Part shown: positions 43,991 to 55,375 of the stretch, one piece after another
Layout: every line of letters begins with the position of its first letter
How positions within the stretch are numbered: position 1 is the first letter of the stretch
DNA from: Siphonodentalium dalli
Taxonomy: Eukaryota > Mollusca > Scaphopoda > Gadilida > Siphonodentaliidae
Reading direction: 5' to 3'
Assembly (NCBI GenBank): GCA_032622095.1
Contig: CP136062.1
Coordinates: forward strand, 6,572,001 to 6,636,000
DNA length: 64,000 nt
Translations under genes and position numbers: made by a program
Notes under the pieces: generated by a model
What the model was told of the DNA's origin: nothing
Seen by the model: only the letters and a program-made list of their open reading frames with translations
Database searches by the model: none

Positions 43991-44687
43991 TTGGTTCTGC
44001 TATGTGACGTCACATGTGTGACGAGTAAAAAGAGCGTTTCTTTTTACAAGGAATTATCTTGTTCTTAAATGCGGTCTGTGTATAATATGTTATAATAATG
44101 AAAATTACTAGATTGATAGCCCTATAAAACAATAATTGAATTGTTATGATAAACCAGCCTTATACTGGTATAGTTAAAGTTCCATATTTATAGTTTAGAA
44201 TCACACAGACATTTCATACATTTCCATATATCACGTGTAAAAGCCAAATTCGGCTGCTGAAGGAATATAACGACGTGAATCCCAGCAAAATAAACAGATA
44301 ATGTAAATGAAAAGAGTCAGTCCTTGAAATAAGGGTTTTAAAATAACTGAATATAATAAGACATTATGAAATAAGTTGTTAAACGTCAGAACACGAAAGC
44401 CGTCCGCAGTAGGTAGCCCTAGCGACGATAAGTATATGTTTTATGGTTTATGACAAATGGCAAAGGTGATGTCAAGGCCTAGTAATCTACAAACTGGGTG
44501 GACTGCACCACACCGACCCCACGGACTAGCAGGAAAAAACTAGTATGGAAGATCGACTGGTAACCGAGGGCGAACCCTCGGCTATCTATAAGTCAACAAA
44601 GGATATAGAATAGTAAAATGACTGATAATTCTGTCGCTATAAATATATTTTTTCACGTGATACGTGCATAAAACGGGTGTGTGTATA

Positions 44688-44978
44688 TCATGATGGAAAA
44701 GGAACGTAGCTGTAAAGCATATTAAAGATATGGGGGTGGTTTACGGTTCTGTTGCCCAATTTGTACAGATACAGGTTTCCCCGTCCATCATGATATAAGA
44801 TTTGTGAGGCATGATCCAGGAGCGGTTTACAGAAATTTGGAAAAGATTTGGAACGTACATACCAAAGTAAAGTTGAATAGCCAAAATAGATAATTTTGAA
44901 CTTTAACAAAGAGCTCCCACATTTTGGAAATATAGAATTGACACCGGAAGCGTCATCAGTTGCTAGCGCTTGATTCAT
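44688..44978 (-). CDS. Unit ORF-2, copy 2, unknown product
   Basis: Ninety-six codons from ATG at 44978: MNQALATDDASGVNSIFPKC, then a basic/aromatic middle with FGYSTLLWYVRSKSFPNF and a C-terminal LYKLGNRTVNHPHIFNMLYS. It has six residues upstream that suit no special start context. It is conserved with copy 3, with single changes such as HAS/HSS and TVN/TLN. No domain recognised. It lies 280 bases downstream of ORF-1 on the same strand, so the two could be exons or separate frames. Translation is unproven. Confidence 0.3.
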   Translation of the reverse strand: MNQALATDDASGVNSIFPKCGSSLLKFKIIYFGYSTLLWYVRSKSFPNFCKPLLDHASQILYHDGRGNLYLYKLGNRTVNHPHIFNMLYSYVPFPS

Positions 44979-45257
44979 GACTTCCTAAACGGTTGCCATG
45001 TTTATCCTTTTCGGCACTTAACTAGCAAGAAGGTATATGTACTAACCAAGCTATGCCCCGGCCGTAGCCGTCGCATCCGGCTAAAATTACCGACAAGATC
45101 ATGCTCACCGGGAGTTTAACATTTTTGGGCCCAACCCATTCCCGTGTAGTTTTAGTAATTATTATGTGTTATTATAGAAACTACCTTTATAGGTAAAAAA
45201 TCAGTAAGATATCATAGAAACATCATATCTATAATCAGTATAACATTTGTGACTAAA

Positions 45258-45770
45258 TCATAGAACACATCTATATTTAGTATACCATTTGTGACTCAAA
45301 GTCAATGTCCGCCATGAAGTAATATTTGTAGATGTTGTACATAACATGTATTTGCAAATCTTTGTACATCTTCCTAATGAATCTACGACACCTTCTGCAT
45401 AGCTAATGTTCTCATCTACACATGTCTTACTATGTATAGTTTGTACAACTTGTTCAAACTCTGTAATTTGATAAGTAAATTCAGAGAGAAGTTCGTTAAG
45501 GGATCCAAATTCTTCTTCAACCTCTGATTGTGAAATATCATCAGTAAATTGCATGTTACAGTCATTATGCTTAGGATATATTCTTGACCAGGTGTCAATT
45601 ATATCTTGTTGTAGGTTAAATAGTTGGTCCACTATTATACTGTTGGATTGACTAGAAACATATTTGATGTTGTTGTATTTAAGATGTGTGTAATTTAATA
45701 TATGGGTTTTATATGCTACTTGCATATAAAGTTGAGGTTTGAAGATTTTAAAGTTACTGGATCTAAACAT
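45258..45770 (-). CDS. Unit ORF-1, copy 2, unknown 170-residue product
   Basis: ATG at 45770 opens 170 codons: a basic N-terminus (MFRSSNFKIFKPQLYMQ), then an Asn/Gln/Ser-rich part, then an acidic stretch (FTDDISQSEVEEEFGSLNEL) that may be helical, and a Cys/Thr-rich tail. A second frame overlaps the last third (RRFIRKMYKDLQIHVMYNIY..., ending MADIDFESQMVY) and looks equally protein-like, hinting at a frameshift or intron near 45400. Copies 2 and 3 differ at two codons, both amino-acid-changing. No signal peptide or membrane segment; no family recognised. Confidence 0.35.
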   Translation of the reverse strand: MFRSSNFKIFKPQLYMQVAYKTHILNYTHLKYNNIKYVSSQSNSIIVDQLFNLQQDIIDTWSRIYPKHNDCNMQFTDDISQSEVEEEFGSLNELLSEFTYQITEFEQVVQTIHSKTCVDENISYAEGVVDSLGRCTKICKYMLCTTSTNITSWRTLTLSHKWYTKYRCVL

Positions 45771-47190
45771 TTTTATAAGTATATATGCAATAGGTTGTCG
45801 TTTACAATTATATATTAATAGGTAGTCGTTAATTCAATTTATATTAATATATGAAGATGGGTGCATGCAGTGAGCAATAAGGTATTGGTATGTTAAAACA
45901 TAGGTTATATGTCTGGGTGTAGTATATTTAGAAGCTATTATGAGCTTAGCTTGAAAGAACAAGTAATTATTCACTGAACAGTAGTGAGACTCGTCAGTTC
46001 AGCTTGCGTACCTCGTATAAACAATGTAAACCGAGTTCAGATACAATTTTACCAGTCAGGTTGAAACTACATAAACAATATTCATAAGAAGGCGTCAAAA
46101 CAAGTTATGACAGTTACTTATTGATGTTTACAGCATCAAAAGTCTCGAAATTCTAATACCGCGGCCAGTTTCAAAGCTTTGCAAAGATCAAAGCATCATT
46201 TAGCATGGAGCAAGTAATAAAGAGCGTTCCGTGGTCACGCTACCATATTTGGGGGGAATAATGAGCGTTGATATTCTTCTATATTATGTTACCTTGGGAG
46301 TTATTATAAGTGTAAAATAGCGTGCATATTAGGTCAAAATAATTAGGTTAAACACAAATATATGTCCATCAGACAGTTGATTGTCTGCCACAAACAATTA
46401 AAAGTAAAAGCTATTTAATTACCGTTCATTGAGTTATGGGCATAGGTCACTATGCTATTTCTACGGTATCAGATTAGACAGACACAATCAAGAAAATTTG
46501 GGGAAAGTTCATTAGTAAATAATTAATTATGATCTCACACATCATTTTGTAGTTGTAAGCGGAATATTTCTATAGTCTGATGAGTACCATGCATTATGTT
46601 TTAGATGTAGATATGGACTGCAATAGCTCTGAATTTTCGATGGATGCGCCGCGCCGGCAGGGTTTGTTGACACTCGCACCTCGTATAAACAATGTAAACT
46701 GATTTCACATACAATTTTACCAGTCAGGTTGAAACTATATAAACAATATTCATAAGAAGGCGTAAAAACAAGTTATGACAGTTAATTATTGATGTTTACA
46801 GCATCAAAAGTCTCGTAATTCTAATACCGCGGCCAGTTTCAAAGCTTTGCAAAGATCAAAGCATCACTTAGCATGGAGCAAGCAATAAAGAGCGTTCCGT
46901 GGTCACGCTACCATATTTGGGGAGAATAATGAGCGTTGATATTCTTCCATATTATGTTACCTTGGGAGTTATTATAAGTGTAAAAATAGCGCACATATTA
47001 GGTTAAAATAATTAGTTTAAACACAAATACATGTCTATCAGACATTTGATTGTCCGCCACAAACAATTAAAAGTAAAAGTTATTTAATTACCGTTATTTG
47101 AGTCTTGGGCATAGGTCTCTATGCTATTTCTACGGTATCAGATTTGACTGACACACTCAAGAAAAATTTGGGGAAAGTTATTAAGTAAAT

Positions 47191-47986
47191 CATTAAGTGT
47201 GAATTGCGATATTGAATAAATCTAATTCTAAGTTACCTTATGTGAATGCATGCCATAGTATTATATAGACAATGTAGATTCCGTCATCCCTGTCATTCGA
47301 ATTATTTCTGTGTATCTATCTTATATACATGTGCACAATATTCAGAAATCAACGAACACACGCAGCCCAACTCCGCGGATCCATGGCAGCAAATGATTTC
47401 AAACGATACTTGTTGATGCACGTAATGACGTAGTTAAACGTAAAGCAAGTCGCGCGATTGAATGACGTCATAGTCAACAGGTGCTTGGCGTGGCAGGGCT
47501 GTATACATATGCCTGTGGGGAGGGGGATCATAGGGGGCTTCAGCAAGGATAGATATCCATGATTGATATAAATTATCTGGTCAACAGTACTATTATGCAT
47601 GCATGGCATTAAATGCATGGTACCATGACTGTACTGTCGTGGTAATAGTTATGAAACGGGAGGGGTAGCTAAAATTTCTTTATAATCTGATAGGTATCAT
47701 GACGTTTAGATCATGATTGATATAAAATATTATCGTTTCAACAGTAATATTATGCATGCATGGCATAGCATGGTACAATGACTGTACCGTCGTGGTACGA
47801 GTTATGAAACAGGAGGGGGTAGCTAAAATGTCCACACCAGTCCTGACTCAAATACCAAACCAAGGAATAGTAATTGATGTCATGATTAGTATAGACACGA
47901 AAGTCAGCAAAGAAATGTTTAAAATTTGAACATGTCATGTGCCGTGAATATATCATAGAAAGCTTGTTAAAGGTATATGAAACGCG
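47191..47986 (+). repeat. Inserted block in segment B, copy 2
   Basis: Full-length counterpart of 33940-34705. A stretch of about 45 bases (TATCAGATT...AAATCATTA) is present on both sides (47146-47190 and 47987-48050), as expected if the block entered by a mechanism that duplicates its target, or by recombination. Confidence 0.8.
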
Positions 47987-48894
47987 TATCAGATTAGACA
48001 GACACAATCAAGAAAAATTTGGGGAAAGTTATTAAGTAAATCATTAATTATGATCTCACACATCATCCCGTAGTTGCAAGCAGAATATGTCTGTAGTCTG
48101 ATGAGTACCATTACGCTTTAGATGTAGATATGGACTGCAATAGCTCTGAATTTCCGATGGATGCGCCGGCAAGGTTTGTTGACACTAGCAGGCGTTTTTG
48201 GTTCTGCTATGTGACGTCACATGTGTGACGAGTAAAAAGAGCGTTTCTTTTTACAAGGAATTATCTTGTTCTTAAATGCGGTCTGTGTATAATATGTTAT
48301 AATAATGAAAATTACTAGATTGATAGCCCTATAACACAATAATTGAATTGTTATGATAAACCAGCCTTATACTGGTATAGTTAAAGTTCCATATTTATAG
48401 TTTAGAATCACACAGACATTTCATACATTTCCATATATCACGTGTAAAAGCCAAATTCGGCTGCTGAAGGAATATAACGACGTGAATCCCAGCAAAATAA
48501 ACAGATAATGTAAATGAAAAGAGTCAGTCCTTGAAATAAGGGTTTTAAAATAACTGAATATAATAAGACATTATGAAATAAGTTGTTAAACGTCAGAACA
48601 CGAACGCCGTCCGCAGTAGTTAGCCCTAGCGACGATAAGTATATGTTTTATGGTTTATGACAAATGGCAAAGGTGATGTCAAGGCCTAGTAATCTACAAA
48701 CTGGGTGGACTGCACCACACCGACCCCACGGACTAGCAGGAAAAAACTAGTATGGAAGATCGACTGGTAACCGAGGGCGAACCCTCGGCTATCTATAAGT
48801 CAACAAAGGATATAGAATAGTAAAATGACTGATAATTCTGTCGCTATAAATATATTTTTTCACGTGATACGTGCATAAAACGGGTGTGTGTATA

Positions 48895-49185
48895 TCATGA
48901 TGGAAAAGGAACGTAGCTGTAAAGCATATTAAAGATATGGGGGTGGTTTAAGGTTCTGTTGCCCAATTTGTACAGATACAGGTTTCCCCGTCCATCATGA
49001 TATAAGATTTGTGAGGAATGATCCAGGAGCGGTTTACAGAAATTTGGAAAAGATTTGGAACGTACATACCAAAGTAAAGTTGAATAGCCAAAATAGATAA
49101 TTTTGAACTTTAACAAAGAGCTCCCACATTTTGGAAATATAGAATTGACACCGGAAGCGTCATCAGTTGCTAGCGCTTGATTCAT
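48895..49185 (-). CDS. Unit ORF-2, copy 3, unknown product
   Basis: Ninety-six codons, ATG at 49185, ending as copy 2. It differs by HASQ to HSSQ and NRTVN to NRTLN. Same uncertainty as copy 2. Confidence 0.3.
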   Translation of the reverse strand: MNQALATDDASGVNSIFPKCGSSLLKFKIIYFGYSTLLWYVRSKSFPNFCKPLLDHSSQILYHDGRGNLYLYKLGNRTLNHPHIFNMLYSYVPFPS

Positions 49186-49464
49186 GACTTCCTAAACGGT
49201 TGCCATGTTTATCCTTTTCGGCACTTAACTAGCAAGAAGGTATATGTACTAATCAAGCTATGCCCCGGCCGTAGCCGTCGCATCCGGCTAAAATTACCGA
49301 CAAGATCATGCTCACCGGGAGTTTAACATTTTTGGGCCCAACCCATTCCCGTGTAGTTTTAGTAATTTTTATGTGTTATTATAGATACTACCTTTATAGG
49401 TAAAAAATCAGTAATATATCATAGAAACATCATATCTATAATCAGTATAACATTTGTGACTAAA

Positions 49465-49977
49465 TCATAGAACACATCTATATTTAGTATACCATTTGTG
49501 ACTCAAAGTCAATGTCCGCCATGAAGTAATATTTGTAGATGTTGTACATAACATGTATTTGCAAATCTTTGTACATCTTCCTAATGAATCTACGACACCT
49601 TCTGCATAGCTAATGTTCTCATCTACACATGTCTTACTATGTATAGTTTGTACAACTTGTTCAAACTCTGTAATTTGATAAGTAAATTCAGAGAGAAGTT
49701 CGTTAAGGGATCCAAATTCTTCTTCAACCTCTGATTGTGAAATATCATCAGTAAATTCCATGTTACAGTCATTATGCTTAGGATATATTCTTGACCAGGT
49801 GTCAATTATATCTTGTTGTAGGTTAAATAGTTGGTCCACTATTATACTGTTGGATTGACTAGAAACATATTTGATGTTGTTGTATTTAAGATTTGTGTAA
49901 TTTAATATATGGGTTTTATATGCTACTTGCATATAAAGTTGAGGTTTGAAGATTTTAAAGTTACTGGATCTAAACAT
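49465..49977 (-). CDS. Unit ORF-1, copy 3, unknown 170-residue product
   Basis: ATG at 49977, 170 codons, differing from copy 2 at two residues (TNLKY for THLKY, CNMEF for CNMQF) and intact where copy 1 has a stop. An open segment without ATG lies upstream on the same strand (about 50060-50190, with NNYLFFQAKLIIASKYTTPR); it could be an upstream exon. Confidence 0.35.
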   Translation of the reverse strand: MFRSSNFKIFKPQLYMQVAYKTHILNYTNLKYNNIKYVSSQSNSIIVDQLFNLQQDIIDTWSRIYPKHNDCNMEFTDDISQSEVEEEFGSLNELLSEFTYQITEFEQVVQTIHSKTCVDENISYAEGVVDSLGRCTKICKYMLCTTSTNITSWRTLTLSHKWYTKYRCVL

Positions 49978-50846
49978 TTTTAAAAGTATATATGCAATAG
50001 GTTGTCGTTTACAATTATATATTAATAGGTAGTCGTTAATTCAATGTATATTAATATATGAAGACGGGTGCATGCAGTGAGCAATAAGGTATTGGTATGT
50101 TAAAACATAGGTTATATGTCTGGGTGTAGTATATTTAGAAGCTATTATGAGCTTAGCTTGAAAGAACAAGTAATTATTCACTGAACAGTAGTGAGACTCG
50201 TCAGTTCAGCTTGCGTACCTCGTATAAACAATGTAAACCGAGTTCACATACAATTTTACCAGTCAGGTTGAAACTACATAAACAATATTCATAAGAAGGC
50301 GTCAAAACAAGTTATGACAGTTACGTATTGATGTTTACAGCATCAAAAGTCTCGAAATTCTAATACCGCGGCCAGTTTCAAAGCTTTGCAAAGATCAAAG
50401 CATCATTTAGCATGGAGCAAGTAATAAAGAGCGTTCCGTGGTCACGCTACCATATGTGGGGGGAATAATGAGCGTTGATATTCTTCTATATTATGTTACC
50501 TTGGGAGTTATTATAAGTGTAAAATAGCGTGCATATTAGGTCAAAATAATTAGGTTAAACACAAATATATGTCCATCAGACAGTTGATTGTCTGCCACAA
50601 ACAATTAAAAGTAAAAGCTATTTAATTACCGTTCATTGAGTTATGGGCATAGGTCACTATGCTATTTCTACGGTATCAGATTAGACAGACACAATCAAGA
50701 AAATTTGGGGAAAGTTCATTAGTAAATAATTAATTATGATCTCACACATCATTTTGTAGTTGTAAGCGGAATATTTCTATAGTCTGATGAGTACCATGCA
50801 TTATGTTTTAGATGTAGATATGGACTGCAATAGCTCTGAATTTTCG

Positions 50847-50919
50847 TATATAGGTTACTGCCCACATAAATAATATGTATACATAGTTATAGTATACTCA
50901 CTCTAAATACATTGGATGT
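50847..50919. other. Junction between the array and the host sequence
   Basis: Short AT-rich stretch between the broken edge of copy 3 and the exon; no AATAAA signal for a transcript ending here. Confidence 0.5.
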
Positions 50920-51030
50920 TTAATCCTCACTTCGAGCCAAGAGAGTACTCATAACTTGCACAGCGCCAGCACTTGACATATTGAATAACGCTGTTGCCCT
51001 GTCGTCTCCTGTCGTTTCGAGTGTCACTCT
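50920..51030 (-). CDS. Exon, cadherin-repeat-like
   Basis: Minus strand: TTACTGACAG (branch-point-like) and TTCCTTTTCTCTTCTCAG (51031-51048) form a strong 3' splice site. The exon then reads RVTLETTGDDRATALF, NMSSAGAVQVMSTL, LARSED and TAA at 50920. Alternatively a donor CGAA|GTGAGG ends it after 100 bases (50931), avoiding the stop. The pattern F-x-M-x-S-x-G-x-V-x-V-x-x-x-L resembles the middle of a cadherin repeat (extracellular calcium-dependent adhesion). One repeat half is too little to be sure; the splice site is the firmer evidence. No partner exon was found. Confidence 0.5.
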   Translation of the reverse strand, partial: RVTLETTGDDRATALFNMSSAGAVQVMSTLLARSED

Positions 51031-51104
51031 CTGAGAAGAGAAAAGGAAATTATCTGTCAGTAAGTTCACATTAACAAAATAGTTTGTTTCTCAGGGATTA
51101 TTTT

Positions 51105-51475
51105 TAAATGTAGCCATGACAAGTTTCATAATGATCCGACCAAAGGTACAATTTGTAGCCCGTGCCAAAATATTTAGTCATGCAAAGAGTTAAATCCAAG
51201 ATGGATGCCATGTTTTATGGCTGAATGACCACAAAATCACTCGTTCTCATCTACATGTCAGTAGTATCATTCACGACATATTTCATGGTGATAAGACAAA
51301 CACTCCGGCCTGTTATCCTTACTAATGGATTGAATTTTTAAATCCAAGACATGGCTGGTGGCTATGTATTTTTTGCCAATTAAATCGTTCCCATCTACAT
51401 GTCAATCTCAACAGCCATGACAAATTTCATAATGATCCGGCCAAAGGTACGATTTGTAGCCCGTGCCAAAAGACC
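51105..51475 (-). repeat. Family-A repeat, locus 3, inverted, two units
   Basis: GTAGCCCGTGCCAAAA, CCATGACAAGTTTCATAATG, AAATCCAAGATGG and TCTCATCTACATGTCA are the complements of the family-A landmarks at 1300-2350. Confidence 0.85.
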
Positions 51476-51477
51476 CC

Positions 51478-52270
51478 CACTAATTGAAATTTAGTTAGAA
51501 ATGCAACCAAGTTGTTTACAACATTCCAGTATGGCTATCTCTAATTTTCACCTCTCAAGATTTCTGTGTTGAATGAGTCACCATGATTCACTCCCTAAAC
51601 AATTGCCACGATGTTGGGTGTTTTTATTATTGCTCACTATTTATGTGCTGTATGTAAACACACAACTCATGCACAGTGTGTTTTGGAGATAATAATGCAT
51701 TCATAATTTGATAATTATTCTACATCAGTCCTTCCTATGAGGAAATAACAGCGAGAGCACTTATTTGCTCTGGCAATTCAAAAGACCGGTGTAATTGCAC
51801 CCGTAATATAATTGTAACATGGGTTTTTCTCAAACAAAATGCCAATGTGGGATAGATAGACATATCGCCAGTTACACTTTCACATGCCCATACATTATCT
51901 GAGATGGGAAAGGTTCTAAATATATCATCAAATAGTTCAATATTGATTCAACGGTTACAGTGACCATCAACATTTTGACAAGCTGGACGAGTGAAAAATT
52001 GCGAGTGCACACGGTGCGAGAGCAATCGCTCCCGTCTCATGTGAAGGACTGCTACATGTATATTATATATACTTGTGTTATGTAAACAAATTTTATGTTG
52101 TGCAACAAACATTGCAAGTACGTAAATAGTACATGTACAATGTATGTGATAACTTACAAGCAAACCACTCAACACCGAGTAGGCCCCCACAAATTGATTG
52201 TTGTTAGAAATGGCACCAAGTTGTTTACAACATACATTGCTAATCTCCACCTCTAAAGATACCTACTAGA
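51478..52270 (+). repeat. Direct repeat pair around single-copy DNA
   Basis: AGTTAGAAATGCAACCAAGTTGTTTACAACAT-type sequence at 51490-51590 recurs at 52200-52270 (TTGTTTACAACAT, CACCTCTAAAGA). The 600 bases between hold no supported exon, only a weak donor-like CTTGTAAGTT on the minus strand near 52160. Confidence 0.55.
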
Positions 52271-52279
52271 AACAAGCCG

Positions 52280-55200
52280 ACCCCGACGCATCAACCCCAG
52301 GGGCTGCCATCCCAATGGGGTAAACATGGGGTTTGAACCATTTTTGATAACAGTCGATTTCGACCGATTTGATGGCATGGGTCGGTGGCTTGCCCCAAAT
52401 ACCCCCATATGAACAACCGATCCTCCCACCCATCACCACGAGGAGTGGGTGGCCCGTCCCAAATACCCACTAGAAAAACCCCACCCCACCCATCACTCCG
52501 GTGGGGGGTATCACCCCCAGGGAGTGAAAATGCCGTATGTATTTGACGGCATGGGTGGGTGGCCCGCCCCAAATACCACCTAGAAACACCCCGACTCCCA
52601 CCTATCACATCGGTGGTGCCACTCCGTAGGGGTGAACATGGGGTATGGACAATTTTCGAGAATGGTAATGATTTCGATCGATTTGACGGCATGGGTGGGT
52701 GGCCCGCCACAAATACCCCCTAGAAATACCCCGAACCCGCCATCACCCCTGGGTGTTGCCACACCGAATGGGTGAAAATGTGGTATGAACTGTATTCGAG
52801 AATGGTAAGAAATTCCACCGATTGGACGTCATGGGTGGGTGGGCCGCCACAAATACCCCCTAAAACACGCGACCCCACCCATCACCCGGGGGCGCCACCC
52901 GAGGTGGTCAAAATAGGGTATTGACCATTTTCGAGACGATAAGGATTTTGACGGCATGGGTGGGTGATCAGCCTAATATACCCTAGAAACTCCAGGACAT
53001 CACCCGCCCCTACCCCCCCCCGATGTGCCACCCCAGGGGGTTGAAAATGTGGTAAGGACCATTTTCGAAAACGGCAAGTATTTATACCAAGTTGACGGCA
53101 TGTGTGGGTGGCCCGCCCCAAATTCCCCTATAAACACCCGACCCCCACCATCACCCCGCGGGTGCCACCCCAATGAGGTAAAAATGGGGTATGGACCATT
53201 TTCGAGACCGGTAAGGATTTCGACCGATTTGACGGCAGGGGTGGGTGATACGTCCAAAATACCCTATAAACTCCCGAAACACACACCCATCATCCACGGG
53301 TTGCCACCTCGAGGGGGTGAGAATTGGCTATGAACCATTTTCGAGAACGGAAAGGATTTCGACCGATTTGACGGCATGAGTGGTTGGCCCGCCCCAAATA
53401 CCCCTAGAAACACCCCGATCCCTACTCATCACCTCGGGGTGACAACCCTTGGAGTAGGAAATGGGGTACGGACCATTTGCAAGAACGGTGTGGATTTCGA
53501 CCGATATCACGGCTTGCATGGGTGTGTGGCCCGCCACAAATACCGCTAGGCACACCATACCCCCACCATCACTCGGTGGCGGGGGTGCCACTTCGATGGG
53601 TGAAAATGTGGGTAGCTCGCCCCAAATACCACGGATTGGACGACACGGATACCATCTAGAAACACCCAGAACCACCCATAACCCGACCGATCACACCGGG
53701 GGTGTCACTCCGTAGGGGTGAACATGGGGTATGAACAACTTTCGAGAAAGATTAGGATTTCGACCGATTTGATGGCATGAGTGGGTGGCCCGCCCCAAAT
53801 ACCACCTAGGAATACACCGAACCGAATGGGGTTTGGACCATTTTCGAGAACGGTGAGAACTTCCACCCATTTGACGGCATTGGCGAGTGGCCCACCCCAA
53901 GTACCCCCTAGAAACACACTGACCCCATCAATCACCTCCATGGGGTGCAACCCGAAGGGTGAACATATGGTATGGACAATTTTCTAGAAAGTACGAATTT
54001 TGACCGATTTGACGTCGTGGGTGGGTGGCCCACCCAAATACCCCCTATAAACACCCGACCCCCACCCATCACCCCGGGGATGCCACCCCGACGAGGTGAA
54101 AATGGGGTATGGACCATTTTCGAGAACGGTGAGGATTTCGACCAATTTGACGGCATGGGTGGGTGATTCGCCTAATATACCCTAGAAACTCCCGGACCCC
54201 CACCCATCACCCCCGGGGTGCCACCCGAGGGGTTTGAAAATGTGGTAAGGACCATTTTCGAAAACGGTAAAGTTTTCGACCGATTTGACGGCATGGGTGG
54301 TTGATCCGCCCAAATTACCATAGAAACTCCCGGATCCCCCACCATCACCCCCGGTGTGCCACCCCGAGGGGGTAAAAACGGGGTATGGACCATTTTTAGA
54401 ACGGTAAGGATTTCGACCGATTTGATGGCATGGGTGGATGGCCAGCCCCAAAAACCTCATAGAAACACCAGGACCCCACCTATCACAACGGGGTTCCACC
54501 ACGAGGGGTGACAATGGGGTAAGAACATTTTTCGAGAACGGTAAGAATTTCGACCGATTTAACGGCATGGGTAGGTGGCCGGCCCTAAATACCACTGGAA
54601 ACACCCCGAACCCTACCCATCACCCTCGGGGGTGCCACCAATTGCAAGTGGGGTGGGGGTGGGGTATGGAGCATTTTCGAGAACCATAAGGATTTCGTGG
54701 GTGGGCCGCCCTAAATACCATCTAGAAACACCCCGACCCCACCGCCACCCCTGAGGGTGCCACCCGAGGATATTAAAATGGGGTATATACCATTTTCGAG
54801 AACGGTCAGGATTTCGACCGATTTGACGGTATGGGTTGGTGGCCCGCTCAAAATACCGCTAAAGACACCCGACCACACCAATCACCCCCGGGGTGCTACC
54901 CCTACGGTGTAAACATGGGGTATGGACAATTAAGAGAAAGATAAGGATTTCGACCGATTTGACGGCATGGTTGAGTGGCCCGTCCCGAATACCACATGAA
55001 AACATCCGACTGCCACCCATTACTTCCGGTAATGGCACAGCGAGTGAGTGAAAACGGGGAATGAACCATTTTCGAGAACGGTCACGATTTCGACCGATTT
55101 TCGGCATGGGTGGGTGGCCCGCCTCAAATACCACACAGAAACACCCGATTCCCCACCCTTAACCCCGATGGTGCCACCCCGAAGGGGCGAAAATGGGGGA

Positions 55201-55375
55201 TTGATCATTTTCGAGAATGGTAAGGATTTCCACAGATTTGACGCTAATGGTGGATGGCCCGCCCCAAATACCCCTAGTAACACCCCGACCCCCAACAATT
55301 TTTATCGGGGGGGGGGCGTGGTGAACATGGGGTATGGACCATTTTCGAGAAGGGTAAAAATTTCGACCGATTTTG
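52280..55375. repeat. About 140-bp satellite, roughly 21 copies
   Basis: GATTTCGACCGATTTGACGG recurs about every 140 bases (for example 52355, 52676, 53218, 53359, 54135, 54274, 54547, 54813, 54947, 55225), with GGTGGGTGGCCCGCCCCAAAT, CACCCCGACCCCCACCCATC and ATGGGGTATGGACCATTTTC. It is much more GC-rich than its surroundings and diverged 10-20 percent between units. Many frames are open on both strands because stops are rare in this composition. Confidence 0.95.

Larger units (their letters stand above)
40107..44548 (-). repeat. 4.2-kb tandem unit, copy 1 (with LINE insertion and a deletion)
   Basis: Starts at AGATCGACTGGTAACCGAGG, as do copies 2 and 3. Relative to copy 2 it carries a 581-base LINE insertion (40289-40869) and lacks about 350 bases near 43890, where GCATGGCATTAATATATAAT replaces the block seen at 47760-48113. 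Elsewhere it is about 98-99 percent identical by eye. The strand given is that of its open frames. Confidence 0.9.
44549..48755 (-). repeat. 4.2-kb tandem unit, copy 2 (complete)
   Basis: Reference copy, 4,207 bases from boundary hairpin to boundary hairpin. Going right to left on the minus strand it holds segment B with the 0.8-kb block, segment A, ORF-1 and ORF-2. Near its right end is the palindrome TGTGACGTCACA (about 48210), a CRE-type sequence also found at 44004. Confidence 0.9.
48756..50846 (-). repeat. 4.2-kb tandem unit, copy 3 (truncated)
   Basis: Identical in order to the first half of copy 2 (ORF-2, ORF-1, segment A) and about 98-99 percent alike. Similarity stops abruptly at GAATTTTCG (50846), where copies 1 and 2 continue ATGGATGCGCCG. 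Seventy-odd bases later lies the cadherin-like exon. Confidence 0.9.

Noticed and set aside
40107-50846. Tandem units as a pure assembly duplication of one allele
   Set aside because: Copies differ by substitutions, a LINE insertion, a deletion and truncation at different points. Haplotype mis-joining remains possible for part of it and needs long reads, but is not the simplest reading.
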